Source of the DNA: Acidobacteriota bacterium
GTDB lineage: Bacteria > Acidobacteriota > Aminicenantia > Aminicenantales > UBA4085
Direction of reading: 5' to 3'
DNA length: 33,911 bases
Assembly (NCBI GenBank): GCA_028749235.1
Contig: JAQULS010000020.1
Span: 1 to 33,911 of the forward strand
In this document: positions 20,552-31,892 of the stretch, in pieces
Numbering within the stretch: the stretch's first letter is position 1
Layout of the letters: each line of letters begins with the position of its first letter
The notes under the pieces: model-generated
The model's database searches: none
What the model was told of the DNA's origin: nothing
Seen by the model: only the letters and a program-made list of their open reading frames with translations
Translations under genes and position numbers: made by a program

Positions 20552-21955
20552 ATGACCGAGACTAAGACCTACGCTCCGGGCGTCCAGAAGTACATCGACG
20601 AGGCCAAGCGGCTCCAGGTCGAGCGCGAGGAGCATTTGGCCAGGGTCCGCACCTGGAAGTTCGACACCATCGCGGTACACGGACTGTACTCCCTCGAGGA
20701 GTCCTATCGGAACAATCAGGGCGCCCTCATCGAGCCGCTCTATCTCTCCGCCTCCCAGTCCTACCGCGACTCCGACGAGCTGGAGGCGGCCCTGGCTTAC
20801 CTCATCCCGACCTGGTGCTACACCCGGATCGCCAACCCGACGACCTATTACCTGGAGTGGGCCCTGGCCCTGCTCGAGGGATACAAAACCGGGGTTGAAA
20901 CGTCCTGCTGCGCGACCGCATCCGGCATGGCGGCCATCGCCATGGCCGTCGATCCCTTCCTGGTCAAGCAGAAAGACGGCGAGAAGATGAACTTCGTCTC
21001 CTGCGTCAAGGTCTATGGCGGGACGTTCCAGCTCTTCAACCTCCGGCGCGGCCAGGAGCGGGGCATCGAAGTCCGCTGGGTTCTCCACCCCGAGGACATC
21101 CAGGAGTGGAAATCCAAGATCGATGCCCATACCCGCTTCGTCTACATGGAAGGGCCGAGCAATCCCCAACAGGGCTTCTGCGACATCCAGGCCGTGGCCG
21201 ACGCGGCCCACGCGTTTCACGCCCCTTTCATTTTCGACGCCACCTGCGCCACCCCCGCCCTGACCCGGCCGATCGCCCACGGGGCCGACATCGTCGTGCA
21301 TTCCCTGACCAAGTCGATCACGGCCGGCGGCATGGCCGTCGGCGGGGCGCTCATCAGCCGCAAGCCGATCACGACCAACGTCGCGAACGACCACCCGCTG
21401 TTCAAGGCCAGCTTCGCCGAGTACGTCAAGTTCCTGCCCTACCGGGACAACGGACCGGCCGCCTCGCCCTTCAACGCCATGATGGCCCTCAACGAACTGC
21501 GGACCCTGCGGACGCGCATGGACCTGGTCAGCCGCAACTGCCAGACCGTGGCCGAGTGGCTGGGCCGGCATCCCCGGGTTTACCAGGTCGACTTCCTGGG
21601 CCTGCCCTCCCATCCCCTGCACGGGCTGGCCGAGCGGTACATGTCGCTCATCGACTCGAACGACGGGACGGGCCGAGAACTGCCGCGGTACGGCCACCTG
21701 ATGAGCTTCCGTGTGGACGGCCCGCCGGAATACGCCCGCAAGGTCTACGACGGGTTCAAGATGATCTACCGGGCCACCGACCTGGGGAGGATCAAGAGCG
21801 TGGCCACCATTCCCGCCATCTCCACCCACCAGCAGCAGGGCGAGGAGGCGCGGCGGGCGGCCGACGTGCCGCCCCAGCTCATCCGGCTCTGCGTCGGCGG
21901 CGAAGACCCGGCCGACGTCATCGCCGATCTGGAGCAGGCCCTGGCCCGTCTCTGA
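20552..21955 (+). CDS. O-acetylhomoserine sulfhydrylase-like PLP enzyme
   Basis: The protein has 467 residues. It belongs to the Cys/Met metabolism PLP-dependent group. Members use activated homoserine and sulfide, or cystathionine, in methionine synthesis. The PLP lysine is Lys254 in VHSLTKSITAGG. TRIANPTTYYLE is the family's YSR-x-x-NPT-type cofactor site, and SGMAAIAMAV the following helix. FDATCATP supplies the Asp of the PLP ring nitrogen. The protein is longer than standard members (about 390-430), with an extended N-terminus before TIAVHGLY. GGGAGG lies 8 bases before the ATG. Placement after homoserine dehydrogenase favours a MetY-type role. Methionine gamma-lyase activity cannot be excluded. 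No SAM riboswitch was recognised in the 161-base leader. Confidence 0.85.
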   Translation: MTETKTYAPGVQKYIDEAKRLQVEREEHLARVRTWKFDTIAVHGLYSLEESYRNNQGALIEPLYLSASQSYRDSDELEAALAYLIPTWCYTRIANPTTYYLEWALALLEGYKTGVETSCCATASGMAAIAMAVDPFLVKQKDGEKMNFVSCVKVYGGTFQLFNLRRGQERGIEVRWVLHPEDIQEWKSKIDAHTRFVYMEGPSNPQQGFCDIQAVADAAHAFHAPFIFDATCATPALTRPIAHGADIVVHSLTKSITAGGMAVGGALISRKPITTNVANDHPLFKASFAEYVKFLPYRDNGPAASPFNAMMALNELRTLRTRMDLVSRNCQTVAEWLGRHPRVYQVDFLGLPSHPLHGLAERYMSLIDSNDGTGRELPRYGHLMSFRVDGPPEYARKVYDGFKMIYRATDLGRIKSVATIPAISTHQQQGEEARRAADVPPQLIRLCVGGEDPADVIADLEQALARL

Positions 21956-21973
21956 AGAAGCCGCGAATCCGAT

Positions 21974-22002
21974 TTGACCCGCGCGGGATAATCGTCTACC
22001 AT
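21974..22002 (+). promoter_or_regulatory. Promoter of murA, predicted leaderless
   Basis: TTGACC (21974-21979), a 17-base spacer and TACCAT (21997-22002) end seven bases before the ATG at 22010. There is no Shine-Dalgarno sequence. Confidence 0.5.
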
Positions 22003-22009
22003 TCCGGTG

Positions 22010-23272
22010 ATGGAAAAAATCCGCATCTTCGGCGCGCCGGACGTCCCTCTTCGGGGACGGGTCCGGATCAGCGGCTCCAAGAACGCCGTCCTGCCGGCCA
22101 TCGCCGCCTCGCTCCTGACCGAGCACCGGATCGTGCTGACCAACATCCCCCTGGTGCGGGACGTCCATTCGATGCTGACGCTCATCCGGGAGCTGGGATC
22201 CGAGACATCCGTCGACCGCAACACCCTGTCCATCCAGGTGCCCAAGCTCCTGTCCGAGGAGGCGTCGTACAGCCTGGTCCGCCTGATGCGGGCCTCGATC
22301 CTGGTTCTGGGGCCGCTCGTGGCCCGTTTCGGCAAGGCCATCGTGGCCCTGCCCGGCGGCTGCGCCATCGGTTCGCGCCCGATCGATCTCCACATCGCCG
22401 GGCTGCAGCGTCTGGGCGCCCGCATCTCCCTGGAGCACGGCTACATCACCGCGGAAGCGGACCGCCTGCAGGGGGCCGAGGTCCATTTCGAGAAGACGAC
22501 CGTCGGCGGGACGGAGAACCTGGTCATGGCCGCCACCCTGGCCCGCGGCGAAACGATCCTGCGCAATTGCGCCCGCGAGCCCGAGATCCGCTGCCTCTGC
22601 GAACTCCTGGTCAAAATGGGGGCCAAGATCGACGGCATCGGCGAGCCGACCATCCGGATCATCGGCGTGGACGGGCTGGGCGGCGCCGAACACGCCATCA
22701 TCCCCGACCGCATCGAGGCCGGGACCTACATGGTGGCGGCGGCCCTGACCCGGGGCGATATCGTCATGGAAGGGGTCGAGCCGGACCACATGGTCACGGT
22801 CGTCGACAAGCTCCGCTACGCGGGAGCGACGATCGAGGACCTGGGCCCCGGCTGCGTCCGCGTCACGGGCAGCGAAGTCATCCGGCCGCAGGACATCACG
22901 ACCTCGCCCTTCCCCGGTTTCCCCACCGACATGCAGGCCCAGTTCATGGTCCTGCTGACCCAGGCGGCGGGGACCTCGATCATCACCGAGACGATCTTCG
23001 ACCGCCGCTTCCTGCACGTCAACGAGCTGCTCCGGCTGGGCGCCAACATCGAGGTCGCGAACGACAAAGCCACCGTCCGCGGCGGAACGCCGCTGTCGGG
23101 CGCCGAGGTGACCGCGACCGACTTGCGGGCCTCGGCTTCCCTCATCCTGGCCGGCCTCATCGCCCACGGCACAACCACGGTCAACGAGGTCGAACATATC
23201 GACCGCGGCTACGAGTCCATCGAGGAAAAGCTCCGGGGACTCGGCGCCCGCATCGAGCGGATCCGGACCTAG
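22010..23272 (+). CDS. murA: UDP-N-acetylglucosamine 1-carboxyvinyltransferase
   Basis: The protein has 420 residues. It transfers enolpyruvate from PEP to UDP-GlcNAc, the first committed step of peptidoglycan synthesis in the cytoplasm. The active-site loop LPGGCAIGSRPIDLHI carries the catalytic Cys that fosfomycin attacks, so the enzyme is expected to be fosfomycin-sensitive. The N-terminal SGSKNAVLP binds substrate. TVGGTENLVMAATLA, PDRIEAGTYMVAAA, FPTDMQAQFM and HVNELLRLGA are all family blocks. A GTG one codon earlier (22007) is a possible start; the ATG is preferred. It heads a run with HIT, YacP-like and DUF2520 genes, while murB lies at the far end on the other strand. Confidence 0.96.
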   Translation: MEKIRIFGAPDVPLRGRVRISGSKNAVLPAIAASLLTEHRIVLTNIPLVRDVHSMLTLIRELGSETSVDRNTLSIQVPKLLSEEASYSLVRLMRASILVLGPLVARFGKAIVALPGGCAIGSRPIDLHIAGLQRLGARISLEHGYITAEADRLQGAEVHFEKTTVGGTENLVMAATLARGETILRNCAREPEIRCLCELLVKMGAKIDGIGEPTIRIIGVDGLGGAEHAIIPDRIEAGTYMVAAALTRGDIVMEGVEPDHMVTVVDKLRYAGATIEDLGPGCVRVTGSEVIRPQDITTSPFPGFPTDMQAQFMVLLTQAAGTSIITETIFDRRFLHVNELLRLGANIEVANDKATVRGGTPLSGAEVTATDLRASASLILAGLIAHGTTTVNEVEHIDRGYESIEEKLRGLGARIERIRT

Positions 23273-23299
23273 CCCGTTCCGGAGGGCGGGAGGAAGCCC

Positions 23300-23644
23300 A
23301 TGCACGACTGCCTGTTCTGCAAGATCGCCGCCAAGGCCATCCCGGCCAAGGTCGTTTACGAAGACGATCTCATCCTGGCCTTCGACGACATCCGGCCCAT
23401 GGCGCCCGTCCATACCTTGATCATCCCCAAGGAGCATTTCGCCTCGCTCAACGAAGTCCCGGCCGAAAAAGCCGGCCTGCTGGCCCACGTCCTGGTCAAG
23501 GCCAAGGAGATCGCCGCCCTGAAGGGCGTGGCGACGACGGGCTATCGGGTGGTGCTGAACACGGCCCGCGATTCGGGCCAGGAAGTCCTCCACATCCACT
23601 TCCACATCCTGGGCGGGCGGCCGATGCTGTGGCCCCCGGGATGA
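23300..23644 (+). CDS. HIT family (HINT-like) nucleotide hydrolase
   Basis: The protein has 114 residues, a normal size for HINT proteins, which cleave adenosine phosphoramidates and related nucleotides. The N-terminal DCLFCKIAAKAIPA holds the Cys pair common in bacterial HINTs, and the catalytic triad motif is HIHFH in LHIHFHILGGRPM. The gene is preceded by GGAGGGCGGGAGG and lies 27 bases after murA, so it is probably cotranscribed. Substrates in the cell are not known. Confidence 0.93.
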   Translation: MHDCLFCKIAAKAIPAKVVYEDDLILAFDDIRPMAPVHTLIIPKEHFASLNEVPAEKAGLLAHVLVKAKEIAALKGVATTGYRVVLNTARDSGQEVLHIHFHILGGRPMLWPPG

Positions 23645-23657
23645 TCGCCGGGCGGAC

Positions 23658-24218
23658 ATGGCTTTTATCGTAGACGGCAATAATTTCCTGGGCTACGCCT
23701 ACCCCGGGCAGATGCGCGACCCCGAAAACAGGATGGCCCTGGCCCGCCGCCTCCTGGCCTTCGCCCATTTCACCCGGACCCGCATCCTCCTCGTCTTCGA
23801 CGGCCGGGTCACGGACGATCTGGCCGAGCTGACCCGGGGGGACGACAAGCTGCGGGTGGTCCCTCCGCCCGAAGGCGAGAGCGCCGACGCGGTCATCATC
23901 GAGCTCATCGACAGGCCCAAGGACCGCCGGCATTTGACGCTGGTCAGCAACGATCGCGCCTTGCGCGACTATGCCCGCGAGGCCGGAGCTCCCTCGCTCT
24001 CCTGCCGGGAGTTCGACGGCCGGCTGAAGGCCGCCCTGCGCGAGCGGAAAGCGGGGCGGGAGATGGCCAAGCCCGCGGAGAGGCCCTCGTCCTTCGAAGT
24101 CGGATTCTGGATGGATGTTTTCACCCATCGTCAAGCCGCCGAAACGGCCCGGACGATGGGCGCGGGGATTCTAAAAGAAGATCCTCCCCGCGGCAAGAAG
24201 GAGAAGACGCGCCGATGA
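23658..24218 (+). CDS. YacP-like NYN domain ribonuclease
   Basis: The protein has 186 residues. The N-terminal FIVDGNNFLG, LLVFDGRV and later VSNDRALRDYA give the acidic residues (Asp6, Asn8 and a C-terminal Asp) of the NYN/PIN-like nuclease fold. YacP (Rae1) of Bacillus cuts mRNA on the ribosome; this protein has the same size and motif order, though the exact role is inferred. A basic tail (GKKEKTRR) follows the domain. The gene begins 14 bases after HIT, and its stop overlaps the next ATG by the ATGA arrangement. Confidence 0.85.
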   Translation: MAFIVDGNNFLGYAYPGQMRDPENRMALARRLLAFAHFTRTRILLVFDGRVTDDLAELTRGDDKLRVVPPPEGESADAVIIELIDRPKDRRHLTLVSNDRALRDYAREAGAPSLSCREFDGRLKAALRERKAGREMAKPAERPSSFEVGFWMDVFTHRQAAETARTMGAGILKEDPPRGKKEKTRR

Positions 24219-25078
24219 AAATCGCCCTGATCGGAACGGGACGGGTGGGAACGGCGTTGGGCCGCGCTTTGGCCGGAAGCGGCCTTCAGGTCGCTTCGCT
24301 TTACGACGAGAAGCTCTCCGCCTCGCGGCGGGCCCGGACCATCATCGGGCGGGGCCGCATCGCGCGCGACGGAGGCGGCGCGGCCCGGGCGGCCGACATC
24401 GTGTTTCTTTGCGTGCCCGACGGCGAACTGGCCGCCGCGGCGCTGGAACTGGCCCTGACCGGAATCGACTGGCGGAAGAAAATCGTCCTGCATACGAGCG
24501 GATCGCTGACCTCGGCCGTCCTGGCTCCCCTGCGCTGCGAGGGCGCGGCGACGGGCTCATTCCACCCGGCCCAGTCCTTTCCGCGCCCCGAGACGCCCGC
24601 CGCGGCGTTCGCCGGAACGACGATCGCGATCGAGGGCGACGCACGCGCGGCCGCCGCGGCCCGCCGGCTGGCCCTGGCTCTGGGAGCCAAGCCCCTCCGG
24701 ATCAAAGCCTCCGAAAAGCTCCGCTACCACGCCGCCTGCTGCTTCGCCTCGAACCTGTTCATCCCGCTGTTCGACCTGGCCTGCGGGCTTTTGGAGGACG
24801 CCGGGATCACGCCGCGCCGGGCCGAGGCTCTTCTCCTGCCGCTCGTGGAGGGGACTCTCCGCAACATCGCCGCCCTGGGCCGCGTCCGGGCGCTGACGGG
24901 GCCGATTTCCCGCGGCGACGCGGCGACGGCCGGACTGCACCTGGATACGCTGCCGCGGCGCGGCAGCCATCGCCGGGTCTATCAAGTCCTGGGCGGACGG
25001 GCGCTGGAGCTGGCCGTGCGGAACGGATTGGATAAAAAGCCGGCCGCGGCCGTCAGGCGGACGCTGGAACGAAAATAA
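24215..25078 (+). CDS. Rossmann-like and DUF2520 domain protein
   Basis: The protein has 287 residues. An N-terminal dinucleotide fold (IALIGTGRVGTALGRAL, 3-19) binds NAD(P), followed by IVFLCVPDGEL. FHPAQSFPRPE leads into a C-terminal helical DUF2520 domain with LRYHAACCFASNLF and the block LTGPISRGD. The layout resembles ProC and 6-phosphogluconate dehydrogenase-like enzymes, but the substrate is not known. The ATG overlaps the YacP stop (ATGA), so translation is coupled. The 3' end overlaps murB on the opposite strand by 26 bases. In some genomes this family lies beside pantothenate genes; that context is absent here. Confidence 0.88.
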   Translation: MKIALIGTGRVGTALGRALAGSGLQVASLYDEKLSASRRARTIIGRGRIARDGGGAARAADIVFLCVPDGELAAAALELALTGIDWRKKIVLHTSGSLTSAVLAPLRCEGAATGSFHPAQSFPRPETPAAAFAGTTIAIEGDARAAAAARRLALALGAKPLRIKASEKLRYHAACCFASNLFIPLFDLACGLLEDAGITPRRAEALLLPLVEGTLRNIAALGRVRALTGPISRGDAATAGLHLDTLPRRGSHRRVYQVLGGRALELAVRNGLDKKPAAAVRRTLERK

Positions 25079-25991
25079 CTTCTTCTTCGAGAACGATCCC
25101 GTACTTTTCCAAAACGCGCCGCTTCATCTCGGCGGCTAAACCGAGGACGTCGCGGGCCGTGGCTCCCGCGTCGTTGATGATGAAATTGCAGTGGCCCTGG
25201 AAGACGGAAGCGCCGCCGACGCGAAGCCCGCGGACCCCCGTTTGTTCCAAGAGAAAACCGGCCGCCTGCTTGCAGCCGTCCGGAAGGATGGGATTTTTAA
25301 AAAAACTTCCCGGATACGCGGTGGCCCGCGGCGGATGACGGCGGGACCGCAAAGCCACGTTCTCGTCCATCGCGGCCCGGATTCGATCCGGCGGTGCGGG
25401 CGCCAGCCGAAGGGACGCCGACAGCAGGATGTCGGCGCTCTTCTTGAGGCGCGAGTGCCGGTAGGCGAACTCGAGGCTTTCGGGGCCGACCCGGATCTCG
25501 CCGCCTTCGGGAGTCAAGAGCCTGGCCTCCGCCAGGACATCGCACATCGCCCGGCCGAAGGCGCCGGCGTTGCCGTAAATCGCGCCGCCCAGTGTGCCGG
25601 GGATGCCGGCCAGGAACTCCAACCCGCCCCAGCCGAGCGCGGCGGCTTTCCCGGTCAGGTCGTCGACCGCCGCGGCCGAGGCGGCCTCAATCGTCTCCGA
25701 GGCCGTTCGGAAAGCCAGGCCGCGGGCCGAGTTCCGGATGATCAGGCCGCGGTAGCCGTCGTCGTCGAAAAGCAGGTTGAACCCGCCGCCGATGACCCGG
25801 TGACGGACGCCCGCGGCCCGGGCCAGCCCGACGGCCGCCTTGAGCTCGGACGGCGAAGCCGTCTCGATGTACAGGTCGGCCGGGCCGCCGATCCGGAAGC
25901 TGGCATGCCGGTTCATGGGTTCGTCCCGGCGAGGGCTCCGGCCCGTTTCGCGTTCATAGGCGCGGGCGAATTCGGCGGCTTGTTCGTTCAT
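25053..25991 (-). CDS. murB: UDP-N-acetylenolpyruvoylglucosamine reductase
   Basis: The protein has 312 residues. It reduces the MurA product to UDP-N-acetylmuramate with FAD and NADPH. The start at 25991 is preferred because a TACAAT box lies 7 bases upstream; the longer frame adds eight residues. NRHASFRIGGPADLY, GGLEFLAGIPGTLGG and GNAGAFG bind FAD and substrate. The catalytic Arg (FAYRHSRLK), Ser (PGSFFKNP) and Glu (LEEEVIFV) are present. One oddity is the FAD loop, which reads GGGFNLLF where nearly all MurB proteins have GGGSNLL. The last 26 bases overlap the DUF2520 gene, an antisense arrangement. Confidence 0.95.
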   Translation of the reverse strand: MNEQAAEFARAYERETGRSPRRDEPMNRHASFRIGGPADLYIETASPSELKAAVGLARAAGVRHRVIGGGFNLLFDDDGYRGLIIRNSARGLAFRTASETIEAASAAAVDDLTGKAAALGWGGLEFLAGIPGTLGGAIYGNAGAFGRAMCDVLAEARLLTPEGGEIRVGPESLEFAYRHSRLKKSADILLSASLRLAPAPPDRIRAAMDENVALRSRRHPPRATAYPGSFFKNPILPDGCKQAAGFLLEQTGVRGLRVGGASVFQGHCNFIINDAGATARDVLGLAAEMKRRVLEKYGIVLEEEVIFVPASA

Positions 25992-25998
25992 CGTCCTT

Positions 25999-26004
25999 AT
26001 TGTA
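25999..26004 (-). promoter_or_regulatory. -10 box of murB, predicted leaderless
   Basis: TACAAT on the minus strand ends seven bases before the ATG at 25991. The -35 region (TTTCAT at 17 bases) is weak. Confidence 0.45.
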
Positions 26005-26094
26005 AACGCTTTCAAGGTGGTATGAAAGTTGCATCAGTATCCGGCAGAGCTCGAGCAATGGGAAAAGGCCGTGGCGTCTGTAAAGGTTCTTTGT

Positions 26095-26123
26095 TTGACA
26101 TTTTACAATCCCTGGGCTATATT
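26095..26123 (+). promoter_or_regulatory. Strong promoter of the secreted TPR gene
   Basis: A perfect TTGACA (26095-26100), a 17-base spacer and TATATT (26118-26123) give a start near 26130, 20 bases before the ATG. Confidence 0.8.
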
Positions 26124-26149
26124 CCAAAAAAATCGAAGCGAGGTCTAGG

Positions 26150-29444
<3,295 letters not shown>

Positions 29445-29451
29445 CCGCCGG

Positions 29452-30927
29452 CTACTTCTTCTTGCCGCCGAACAAGTCCTTGCCGAGAAGTCCCTTGATG
29501 TTTTTCTTGCCCTCGGCCTTGCTCCCGGTTTCGTCCAAGCCCTGCCGCGCGGCCTTGTGATCGGAGTCGATCTCCAGGGCCTTCTCGAACTGCTTGCGGG
29601 CCCGTAAAGTCAGGCCTTCCCGCTTGTAGAGATAGCCCAAGCCCACATGGGCCTCCGGATTCCAGGGCTCGATCTCGATGGCCCGGAGGAAATCATGCTC
29701 GGCCCTGCGCCCGAGATCGGGAATCTTGCTTTCGGCCATGGCCAGGAGAAGGAAATAGTCGCCCTTGTCGTCCTTGAGATGGACGGCCTCATCGAGCAGG
29801 ACCGCGGCCTCTTCGTAACGGCCCTGGCTGAACAGCGTCTTGCCCTGGCGAAAACGGATTTCGGCGTTCCGGCCGCGGTCCTTGTCGTCGGTCGGGGCGG
29901 GGCCCGCCGATTTCGAGTCGTACATCGCCCGCTGGTCCTTGCGGCTCAGCGTACGATAAGCCTTGGAAACGGCATCGAAGACGGCTTCGATCTTATCCCT
30001 GACCTCGGCATCGGCCTGGCGGCCGAAGCGGTCGGGGTGGAACTTGCGGGCCAGCCGGAAATACGCCTTCTTGATATCCTCGTCTCCCGTCGTCCGGCCG
30101 ACTTCCAGTATCTGGTAGTAGTCGAGGCGCGGCAGCCGCTGATGGAACGCGAGGACCTCCTCGATGGCGGCGCGGAGATCGGCCGAAACGGCCGTCTCGG
30201 AGGGCGCTTCGGATGCGGCCGACGCTTCCGGCCCGGAGGCGGGTACGGACGCGGGTTCCGGCCCGGGCTTCCGGAAGTCCGCCAGATCGAGGCAGTAAAA
30301 GAGGTAGATCGTCCTCCAAAAATGCTTCGGCTCCATGGCCGTGGAGGCCATGATCTCCTGGACGGAACGGCTGCCGTCCAGCGAAGCCAGGAGTTCCTTT
30401 TCGTCCGTGCCAAGCGTCCGCGTGCTGCCCGTGCCGCCGGCGGCCGGGAATTGGGGGCCGAGAAACTCGATCAGCGCGGGCGGATATTCCATTTCCCGGA
30501 TTCCCAGCTCGATGATCTGGGGGACATACATCTTCATTTCGAAATCGACATCGACGATCCGTTCGCTCTCGGCAAACTGGAGTCGGGCGTCAAAGACGGA
30601 GAAGAGCGCCAGGCTGATCTTCGACATTTGGGCCAGAAGGGCCTCATAGAGGTCCTTCTGGGAGATCAAACGCTTGGCCATCAGGGTTTCGCCGAGCATG
30701 CGTTCGGCGGACATCAGGCTCGGAATCATTTCCGCATCCTGGGAGGTGATCCGGCCCATGTTCAGGAGGATGGTGCCGAGCCGCTCTTCGGGAAGGCTCG
30801 TTTTGGCGAAGATGAGGCCGCCGTCCTGGAACGCCAGGGTCCGTTCCCAACCGTCCGTCCGGGCCGTCAGGCGTCCGTTCTTGCGGCCGGCATGGATATC
30901 CTTGAGAAAAAGGGCGATATGGTCCAT
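29452..30927 (-). CDS. DUF4388-like, J-domain and TPR fusion protein
   Basis: The protein has 491 residues from the ATG at 30927; an in-frame ATG at 30942 would add five residues but overlaps a TACAAT box, so the inner start is preferred. The N-terminal part (1-150) has the DUF4388 look (LKDIHAGRKNGRLTA, then GGLIFAKT and RLGTILLNMGRI). A linker rich in Pro, Ala and Ser follows (about 220-250). The J-domain (about 268-338) has DYYQILEVGR and the HPD motif at 297-299 (KFHPDRFG). TPR-like helices close the protein, for example ARKQFEKALEIDSDHKAARQ. J-domains recruit DnaK. DUF4388 proteins occur with two-component and polarity systems in Acidobacteriota and Deltaproteobacteria. The specific client is unknown. 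Confidence 0.88.
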   Translation of the reverse strand: MDHIALFLKDIHAGRKNGRLTARTDGWERTLAFQDGGLIFAKTSLPEERLGTILLNMGRITSQDAEMIPSLMSAERMLGETLMAKRLISQKDLYEALLAQMSKISLALFSVFDARLQFAESERIVDVDFEMKMYVPQIIELGIREMEYPPALIEFLGPQFPAAGGTGSTRTLGTDEKELLASLDGSRSVQEIMASTAMEPKHFWRTIYLFYCLDLADFRKPGPEPASVPASGPEASAASEAPSETAVSADLRAAIEEVLAFHQRLPRLDYYQILEVGRTTGDEDIKKAYFRLARKFHPDRFGRQADAEVRDKIEAVFDAVSKAYRTLSRKDQRAMYDSKSAGPAPTDDKDRGRNAEIRFRQGKTLFSQGRYEEAAVLLDEAVHLKDDKGDYFLLLAMAESKIPDLGRRAEHDFLRAIEIEPWNPEAHVGLGYLYKREGLTLRARKQFEKALEIDSDHKAARQGLDETGSKAEGKKNIKGLLGKDLFGGKKK

Positions 30928-31023
30928 GGTTATGGGGGTCATTGTAAATCAAAGACGAACGCGAATAAAGGAGGGCTCGGGGTATGAGGGGCCAAGCACG
31001 TATCGACAGGGAGCACGCACCGT

Positions 31024-31029
31024 GATAAT
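31024..31029 (+). promoter_or_regulatory. -10 box before the NAD synthase amidase gene
   Basis: GATAAT ends eight bases before the ATG at 31038. TCGACA (31003-31008) is a possible -35 at a short 15-base spacing. AGGG is only two bases from the ATG, too close for a ribosome site, so a leaderless or very short leader is likely. Confidence 0.4.
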
Positions 31030-31037
31030 TTAGGGCC

Positions 31038-31892
31038 ATGCTTATCGCTTTGGCTCAGATCGCCCCCCACCTGGGTAATCTCAAGAAGAACCTGGCCCTC
31101 CACCTGGAAACGGCCGCCAAGGCGCGCCGGGAGAAAGCCGACCTGATCGTCTTCCCTGAGCTCGGCCTGACAGGATACAAGCTCCGCGACCTCGTCGAGA
31201 CGGTCGCCCTCGACCCCGGCCGGGCGCCCCTGCTCCGCGAGCTCAAGAGCTTGAGCCGCGAGATCGCGCTGGTGGTCGGATTCGTCGAGGAACGGCCGGA
31301 CGAAAAGGGCCTCTTTTACAATTCCGCCGCCTTCCTGGCCAAGGGCAGGATTCTCCACGTCCACCGTAAGGTCTTCCTGCCCAACTCCGGCATGTTCGAG
31401 GAGGCGCGCTTCTTCGCCCAGGGCGATCATTTCGGGACGTTCCCGTCCCCCTTCGGTCCGGCCGGGATGATGATCTGCCGCGATTTTCTCCAACTGAACG
31501 CCGGATACCTCCTCTTCGCGGGGGGCAGCGAGATCATGATCACGATCAGCGCCGCGCCCGGCCGAGGCCTGGCTGGGGAGAAGGGCTTCGCCTCGAGCCG
31601 GATGTGGGAGTTGATGGGCGAATCCATGGCCTTCTTCACGACCTCGACCGTCGTCTATTGCAACCGCGTCGGAGTCGAGGACGGCATGACCTTCGCCGGC
31701 GGCTCGTTCGTCTTCAGCCCCTCGGGCCGGCTCCTGGCCCAGGCGCCCTACGCCGAAAGTCACCTCCTGCTGGCCGAGGTCGACCCGGGAGCGATCCGCA
31801 AAGCCCGTAAAACCTGGGCTTGGAAGCGCGACGACAAGCCTGCGGTGACCCTGAATTCCCTGCAAAGGACGCTTTTGCACCATGACGATTAA
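31038..31892 (+). CDS. Nitrilase-type amidase subunit of split NAD synthase
   Basis: The protein has 284 residues. The carbon-nitrogen hydrolase fold releases ammonia from glutamine. The catalytic triad is Glu41 (FPELGLTGYKLRD), Lys111 (HRKVFLPNSGMF) and Cys147 (MMICRDF). In most bacteria with glutamine-dependent NAD synthase this domain is fused to the synthase; here it is a separate gene overlapping the synthase gene by 11 bases. The pair therefore probably forms a two-subunit enzyme making NAD from nicotinate adenine dinucleotide. Other nitrilase-family substrates are possible, but the context is strong. The LRDLV and PNSGMFEE stretches match the NadE amidase domain better than general nitrilases. 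Confidence 0.85.
   Translation: MLIALAQIAPHLGNLKKNLALHLETAAKARREKADLIVFPELGLTGYKLRDLVETVALDPGRAPLLRELKSLSREIALVVGFVEERPDEKGLFYNSAAFLAKGRILHVHRKVFLPNSGMFEEARFFAQGDHFGTFPSPFGPAGMMICRDFLQLNAGYLLFAGGSEIMITISAAPGRGLAGEKGFASSRMWELMGESMAFFTTSTVVYCNRVGVEDGMTFAGGSFVFSPSGRLLAQAPYAESHLLLAEVDPGAIRKARKTWAWKRDDKPAVTLNSLQRTLLHHDD

Noticed and set aside
21106-23673. Open frame of 855 codons on the plus strand in another frame
   Set aside because: It is an Arg- and Pro-rich shadow of the sulfhydrylase-like gene, murA and HIT.
20534-23680. Open frame of 1048 codons on the minus strand
   Set aside because: It is antisense to three well identified genes and has the His, Asp, Gly and Arg-rich composition typical of the shadow of GC-rich coding DNA.
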